Assembly: GCA_024645155.1 (NCBI GenBank)
Contig: JAHEGF010000036.1
Coordinates: 1-18,442, forward strand
Direction: 5' to 3'
Length of the DNA: 18,442 nucleotides
Origin: Phyllobacteriaceae bacterium
Lineage (GTDB): Bacteria > Pseudomonadota > Alphaproteobacteria > Rhizobiales > Rhizobiaceae
The translations under genes were made by a program, and so were the position numbers. This document shows positions 14,638 through 18,442 of this stretch, one piece after another. Under the pieces are notes generated by a model that saw only the letters and a program-made list of their open reading frames with translations, did not search any database and was not told the DNA's origin. Numbering within the stretch: position 1 is the first letter of the stretch; each line of letters begins with the position of its first letter.

Positions 14638-15918
14638 TCAGGCAGCAGGAATGGAATCAGCACCGCCCATATAGGGCCGAAGCGTGTCAGGAATTGTAAT
14701 GCTGCCATCCGCATTTTGGAAATTTTCAATAACCGCGATAAGTGCCCGGCCGACCGCGACACCGGAGCCGTTCAACGTGTGGACGAACCGTGTCTGTTTT
14801 TCGCCGGCGGCACGGTAGCGCGCATTCATGCGGCGCGCCTGGAAATCTCCGCAAACCGAACAGCTCGAAATCTCGCGATAAGCGTTTTGTCCGGGTAACC
14901 AGACTTCTATGTCATGGGTTTTGCGCGCGCCAAAGCCCATGTCCCCGGAGGAAAGCACCATGACGCGGTAGTGCAAACCGAGCCGTTTGAGCACTTCCTC
15001 GGCGCATGCCGTCATCCGGTCGAGCTCGGCGATTGAACCGCCCTCGCCGGTGATGGAAACCAGTTCCACCTTTTCGAACTGGTGCTGGCGCAGCATGCCA
15101 CGCGTATCGCGGCCGGCAGACCCCGCCTCGGAACGGAAACACGGTGTCAGCGCGGTCACGCGCAGCGGAAGCTGATCGTGGGACAGAATCTGCTCGCGCA
15201 CCAGGTTTGTAAGCGGCACTTCGGCGGTCGGAATGAGCCAGCGATCGTCTGTGGTTTTAAAAAGGTCTTCGGCAAATTTTGGCAATTGTCCGGTTCCAAA
15301 CACCGCATCATCGCGGACGAGCAGAGGCGGTTGGACCTCCTTGTAACCATGCTCCGTGGTGTGCAGATCCAGCATGAACTGGCCAAGGGCCCGGGACAGA
15401 CGTGCCAGTGGTCCGCTCAAAACGGTAAAACGGCTGCCGGAGATGCGCGCAGCCCCCTCGAAATCCATGAAACCCAGCGCTTCGCCGATTTCGAAATGCT
15501 CTTTGGGCGCATAATCGAAGGCCGGTTTTTGCCCGTGTTTGCGGATTTCGACGTTTGCACCCTCATCCGCGCCGACCGGAACATCATCCAGCGGTATGTT
15601 GGGAATACCAGATAGCGCGCTTTGCAATTGTTCGAGCAGCACGCGTTCGCGGCTTTCAGCGTCACTGAGAAAGGATTTGATGTCCGAGACTTCGGTTTTC
15701 AGCGATTCGGCCCGCGCCTTATCGCCCGCCTTCATAGCGATACCAATTTCTTTTGATGCGGTATTGCGCAGTCCCTGCGCCTCCTGGACCTTTGCCGTCA
15801 GAGATCGCCATTCTTCGTCAAGCGCCGTAATGGCCGCCGCCTGCGGGGCTCCACCACGCTTTTCAAGTGCCTCGTCCAGAAGATGAGGATTATCTCTTAT
15901 CCATTTGATATCAAGCAT
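14638..15918 (-). CDS. serS: Seryl-tRNA synthetase
   Basis: A 426-residue class II aminoacyl-tRNA synthetase charging tRNA-Ser with serine. Residues 1-105 form the tRNA-binding coiled-coil arm (EEWRSLTAKVQEAQGLRN through RERVLLEQLQ). The serine-binding TAE motif is at 231-233, motif 2 (CFRSEAGSAGRDTRGMLRQHQFEKVE) at 260-285, and motif 3 (GSGVAVGRALIAVIEN) at 384-399 with Arg391. The REISSCSVCGDFQARRMN segment is also typical. The Shine-Dalgarno before ATG is weak (GGTAA). The gene is 62 bases after tatC and 11 before surE. No clear promoter was found in the tatC-serS gap. Confidence 0.98.
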   Translation of the reverse strand: MLDIKWIRDNPHLLDEALEKRGGAPQAAAITALDEEWRSLTAKVQEAQGLRNTASKEIGIAMKAGDKARAESLKTEVSDIKSFLSDAESRERVLLEQLQSALSGIPNIPLDDVPVGADEGANVEIRKHGQKPAFDYAPKEHFEIGEALGFMDFEGAARISGSRFTVLSGPLARLSRALGQFMLDLHTTEHGYKEVQPPLLVRDDAVFGTGQLPKFAEDLFKTTDDRWLIPTAEVPLTNLVREQILSHDQLPLRVTALTPCFRSEAGSAGRDTRGMLRQHQFEKVELVSITGEGGSIAELDRMTACAEEVLKRLGLHYRVMVLSSGDMGFGARKTHDIEVWLPGQNAYREISSCSVCGDFQARRMNARYRAAGEKQTRFVHTLNGSGVAVGRALIAVIENFQNADGSITIPDTLRPYMGGADSIPAA

Positions 15919-15980
15919 ATTAGTTACCGTTTATCTGCGCGGAGAACAACGGGAGCACCAGTGCACCATGAACAGGGAAT

Positions 15981-16856
15981 TCAGGTGGACGCACCCTCTT
16001 GCGAACCGTCTGATTCCTGCCCGGCTGCATCTGATTTGCTATCGGTGGCCTTGTCTCCGGAAGCTTCTGCAATCCTCTCCTCGCGTTTCCGTTCGACAAC
16101 CTGTGCCATCCAGATTGAAATCTCGTAGAGAAGGATGGTCGGAAGGGCAAGGCCGATCTGGCTGACCGGATCAGGTGGAGTCAGAACGGCGGCCGCAATG
16201 AAGGCGGCTACGATCGCGTATTTGCGCTTGTCCTTCAACCCTTCGGACGTCAGCAGGCCAGCCCTCGCCAGCAATGTGGTGACGACCGGCAGCTGGAATA
16301 CCAGCCCGAATGCAAAGATCAGTGTCATGATCAGCCCGAGATATTCGGAAACCTTTGGCAGCAGCGAAATACTCACCTCGGTATCCGGACCGGTCTGTTC
16401 CATGGCCAGGAAGAACCACATCACCATGGGCGTAAAGAAAAAATAGACCAGCGCGCCACCTATGAGAAACAGGATTGGCGAAGCAATCAGAAAGGGCAAA
16501 AACGCCATGCGTTCATTGCGGTAAAGGCCCGGTGCAACAAACTTGTAGATCTGTGCCGCTATCAGAGGAAATGCCAGAACCAGCCCGCCAAACATGGCAA
16601 TCTTGATCTGGGTGAAGAAAAACTCCTGTGGCGCCGTGTAGATCAGTTCGACTTTCTTGTGGTCGAGATCGGCCCACGCAACCGCCCAGGTGAAAGGAAT
16701 AACCAGCAGGTTGAACAGTTCCTTTGCATAGGCAAAACAAAGGATGAAGGCGACAAAAAATCCGGCAATCGACCACATCAGTCGCCTGCGAAGCTCGATC
16801 AGATGCTCCATCAATGGCGCAGATGATTGCTCGATCTCGTCATCTTCGGCGCTCAC
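15981..16856 (-). CDS. tatC: Sec-independent protein translocase subunit TatC
   Basis: A 291-residue polytopic membrane protein that binds twin-arginine signal peptides together with TatB. It has six predicted helices. MEHLIELRRRL at 16-26 includes Glu21 (E. coli E15). APGLYRNER at 108-116 includes Glu115 (E. coli E103). TPPDPVSQ at 226-233 includes Asp229 (E. coli D211). An unusual hydrophilic tail of about 40 residues rich in Asp, Ser and Gly follows the last helix. The start is GTG at 16856, overlapping the tatB stop as GTGA, so the genes are translationally coupled. Gene order and motifs leave no doubt. Confidence 0.98.
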   Translation of the reverse strand: MSAEDDEIEQSSAPLMEHLIELRRRLMWSIAGFFVAFILCFAYAKELFNLLVIPFTWAVAWADLDHKKVELIYTAPQEFFFTQIKIAMFGGLVLAFPLIAAQIYKFVAPGLYRNERMAFLPFLIASPILFLIGGALVYFFFTPMVMWFFLAMEQTGPDTEVSISLLPKVSEYLGLIMTLIFAFGLVFQLPVVTTLLARAGLLTSEGLKDKRKYAIVAAFIAAAVLTPPDPVSQIGLALPTILLYEISIWMAQVVERKREERIAEASGDKATDSKSDAAGQESDGSQEGAST

Positions 16857-17353
16857 GACTTGCTACCCGCCTTGCCGCGCGCCGGTTTTGCCGCGGATTT
16901 GGCCCCGGGCGCCGCTTTCGGTTTGGCTGCCGGTTTTGATTTTACAGGTTTTGCCGCCTCGGATTTATCGCTGGCTTGAGCGGGAACTGCCGGATTCCCC
17001 GCTTTTTCCGGCGCCGGCGTGGTAACAGCGTCGATTTTGGCTGCCGTGGGTTTGGTTACCGCATTCAAGGAGCTTTTGATCTCGTCGCCGATCTTGTTGA
17101 GCGGATTGAGCTGTTTCCGGATATCGGCCGTCGGATCCATCTTGCGCGCCGAATCGATGACGGATTTGACCTCGTCAAGTTCGGCTTCCTTCAGGGCATC
17201 ATCAAACTGGCGGCGGAAGTCGCCGGCCATGCCGCGGAGCTTCGAACTGGTCTTGCCGAAGGTTCGCAGCATGCGCGGCAGATCTTTCGGACCCACAACG
17301 ACAATAAGCACGATCGCAACGACCATGAGTTCGGGCCAACCGATGTCGAACAT
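16853..17353 (-). CDS. tatB: Sec-independent protein translocase subunit TatB
   Basis: A 166-residue protein with the TatB N-terminus FDIGWPELM (Glu8), one transmembrane helix (about 6-20), the hinge Gly21-Pro22, an amphipathic helix (about 24-60, PRMLRTFGKTSSKLRGMAGD), and a long disordered tail rich in Lys, Ala and Pro from about 125. The FDIG start and GP hinge separate it from TatA. It acts with TatC as receptor for folded substrates bearing twin-arginine signals. It follows tatA by 43 bases and overlaps tatC by 4. Confidence 0.97.
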   Translation of the reverse strand: MFDIGWPELMVVAIVLIVVVGPKDLPRMLRTFGKTSSKLRGMAGDFRRQFDDALKEAELDEVKSVIDSARKMDPTADIRKQLNPLNKIGDEIKSSLNAVTKPTAAKIDAVTTPAPEKAGNPAVPAQASDKSEAAKPVKSKPAAKPKAAPGAKSAAKPARGKAGSKS

Positions 17354-17396
17354 CGCTCAAATTTCCTTCAACGGGCAGTCAGTTCCGCCGATCCGG

Positions 17397-17618
17397 TCAG
17401 GATTGCGATGCCTTTTTGGACGATTTTTCAACAGTCTCGCCCGGCTGGTGCTCCACCGTCTTTGAGGTGGATTCCTCATCGTCTTCGGACATGCCTTTTT
17501 TGAAGCTCTTTATGCCCTTGGCGACATCACCCATCAGTTCAGGGATTTTCCCCCGGCCAAATAGCAGCAGCACAACCACCAGCACGATGATCCAGTGCCA
17601 TATCGAAAATGTACCCAT
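17397..17618 (-). CDS. tatA: Sec-independent protein translocase subunit TatA
   Basis: A 73-residue pore-forming subunit of the Tat translocase. It has a single helix (WHWIIVLVVVLLLF, 7-20), the FGRGKIPELMGD hinge with Phe20-Gly21, an amphipathic helix through KGIKSFKKGM, and a charged tail. AGAGGA upstream of ATG supports the start. It is the first gene of tatABC and begins only 43 bases after the stop of the ABC transporter ATPase on the same strand. No promoter or terminator is visible in that gap, so tatABC may be read through from the ABC gene or start inside it. Confidence 0.97.
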   Translation of the reverse strand: MGTFSIWHWIIVLVVVLLLFGRGKIPELMGDVAKGIKSFKKGMSEDDEESTSKTVEHQPGETVEKSSKKASQS

Positions 17619-17661
17619 ATCTTCCTCTCAGGAGCGGTTCAGTTCTATTGATCTAAGCCCT

Positions 17662-18442
17662 TTATTCGTTTCTTTCAAATACCATCACGTCGCTATCCCT
17701 AACAGACAGCAGAATTTCTTTTACATTGTGCGCCAATTTTCCGCGGCTCGTGCGCGCGCGCACCGGTTCATCAGCGCCGGGAACCGCAAGATCAAGCAAT
17801 TCGGACTGTCCCAGGTAGCGGCGCGACAGGACACGGGCCGGAATGGTTCCCCGTTTGGCATCAACGCCAATACCGGTAAGGCGAAGGGCGAGGTAAATGT
17901 CCCTGCCATCAGCTATTCCCTTTGCCGAAAACTGTCCAAGCGGTGTGTCGGCCATGCCCCCGCTTACCCGCGACCTGAATACATTCAGTTCGGAAAAGAA
18001 ACGCGCGATAAAAAGATTGGCGGGTCTTTCATAGAGTTCCTCGGCACTGCCAACCTGCACAAGGCGCCCGTTTCTCAGCAACGCAATCCTGTCGCCCATG
18101 CGCATGGCCTCTTCCGCGTCGTGGGTAACGACCACAGCGGTTGCCCGGCTCTGACGCAACAGGTTCAGGGTTTCGGCACGCACGGAATCCTTCAACCGTG
18201 AATCGAGCCCCGAGAAAGGTTCGTCCATGAGCAGGACAGCCGGCCTGGGCGCCAATGCCCGGGCCAGTGCCACGCGCTGCTGTTCTCCGCCCGACAGTGC
18301 ATGGGGATAGGACCCCGCGAGGTTCTCAAGACCGACACGGGTAAGCGCGATAAGCGCCTCGCGGCCGGCTTCCTGTTTTGACAGGGCGGTCAGCCCGTAA
18401 CGGACGTTTTCAAGGATCGTCAGATGCGGGAACAGTGCAAAA
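17662..18442 (-). CDS. ABC transporter ATP-binding protein (N-terminus beyond window)
   Basis: The frame is open to the window edge, giving the last 259 or so residues; the first part with Walker A is missing. It couples ATP hydrolysis to an importer of unknown substrate. The visible sequence starts at the Q-loop side with FALFPHLTILENVRYGL. Then come the signature SGGEQQRVALARAL, Walker B VLLMDEPFSGLD and H-loop VVVTHD. A C-terminal extension of roughly 110 residues follows, of the TOBE-like regulatory type (ALRLTGIGVDAK, then RRYLGQSELLDLAVPG). This layout matches Fe(III), spermidine/putrescine, thiamine or sulfate importers (FbpC/PotA group); FbpC-like is my best guess. Upstream of tatA many Hyphomicrobiales have scpA-scpB instead, so the neighbour is unusual. 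Confidence 0.9.
   Translation of the reverse strand, partial: FALFPHLTILENVRYGLTALSKQEAGREALIALTRVGLENLAGSYPHALSGGEQQRVALARALAPRPAVLLMDEPFSGLDSRLKDSVRAETLNLLRQSRATAVVVTHDAEEAMRMGDRIALLRNGRLVQVGSAEELYERPANLFIARFFSELNVFRSRVSGGMADTPLGQFSAKGIADGRDIYLALRLTGIGVDAKRGTIPARVLSRRYLGQSELLDLAVPGADEPVRARTSRGKLAHNVKEILLSVRDSDVMVFERNE

Noticed and set aside
1..18442. tRNA, rRNA, CRISPR array, prophage or transposase genes
   Set aside because: None seen: no spaced direct-repeat array, no transposase or phage motifs, and no intergenic gap containing a tRNA-like sequence.

Overview
The window looks like chromosomal core DNA of an alphaproteobacterium, most likely order Hyphomicrobiales (Rhizobiales). The evidence is the gene order read along the minus strand: tatA-tatB-tatC-serS-surE-pcm-(NlpD-like LytM factor), then yajC-secDF-(Mth938-domain gene)-(squalene/phytoene-synthase-like gene). 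Fused SecDF, a DUF815 ATPase beside yajC and the rhizobial form of Pcm all fit. Species cannot be read from the sequence. Nearly all genes are on the minus strand; only the partial crotonase at the left edge and the DUF815 ATPase are on the plus strand.

Left region (1-5933): the 3' part of a dienoyl-CoA-isomerase-like crotonase runs convergently into a four-gene minus-strand cluster. In transcription order the cluster is a small membrane-anchored protein of unknown function, a sterol-desaturase/fatty-acid-hydroxylase family membrane enzyme, a DUF4153 polytopic membrane protein whose GTG start overlaps the enzyme's stop codon, and a large secreted SGNH/GDSL hydrolase. The architecture suggests envelope or lipid work, but no substrate can be read. 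This is the least understood part of the window.

5934-6313 is the only long gene-free stretch. It holds an unusual element of about 312 bp bounded by imperfect 26-bp inverted repeats (22/26 identical) with CTAG at both tips, plus an internal copy of the repeat core and small hairpins. It resembles the intergenic mosaic or palindromic elements known from rhizobia.

Middle region (6314-10505): yajC, secDF, an Mth938/NDUFAF3-like gene and an NDUFAF6-like member of the squalene/phytoene synthase family form a tight block. The last two resemble mitochondrial complex I assembly factors and sit directly behind the Sec insertion motor. A plausible sigma-70 promoter precedes yajC. The DUF815 AAA+ ATPase is transcribed divergently from yajC and meets the NlpD-like gene tail to tail.

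Right region (11567-18442): an NlpD-like lipoprotein with two LysM domains and a catalytically degenerate LytM domain, pcm, surE, serS, tatC, tatB and tatA, then the C-terminal part of an ABC transporter ATPase cut by the window edge. surE/pcm and tatB/tatC overlap by 4 bases, as expected of translationally coupled genes. A CtrA-like motif lies upstream of the NlpD-like gene. The window thus joins both general export routes (Sec motor and Tat) with cell-wall, stress-repair and translation genes. No tRNA, rRNA, CRISPR array, transposase or prophage gene was seen.
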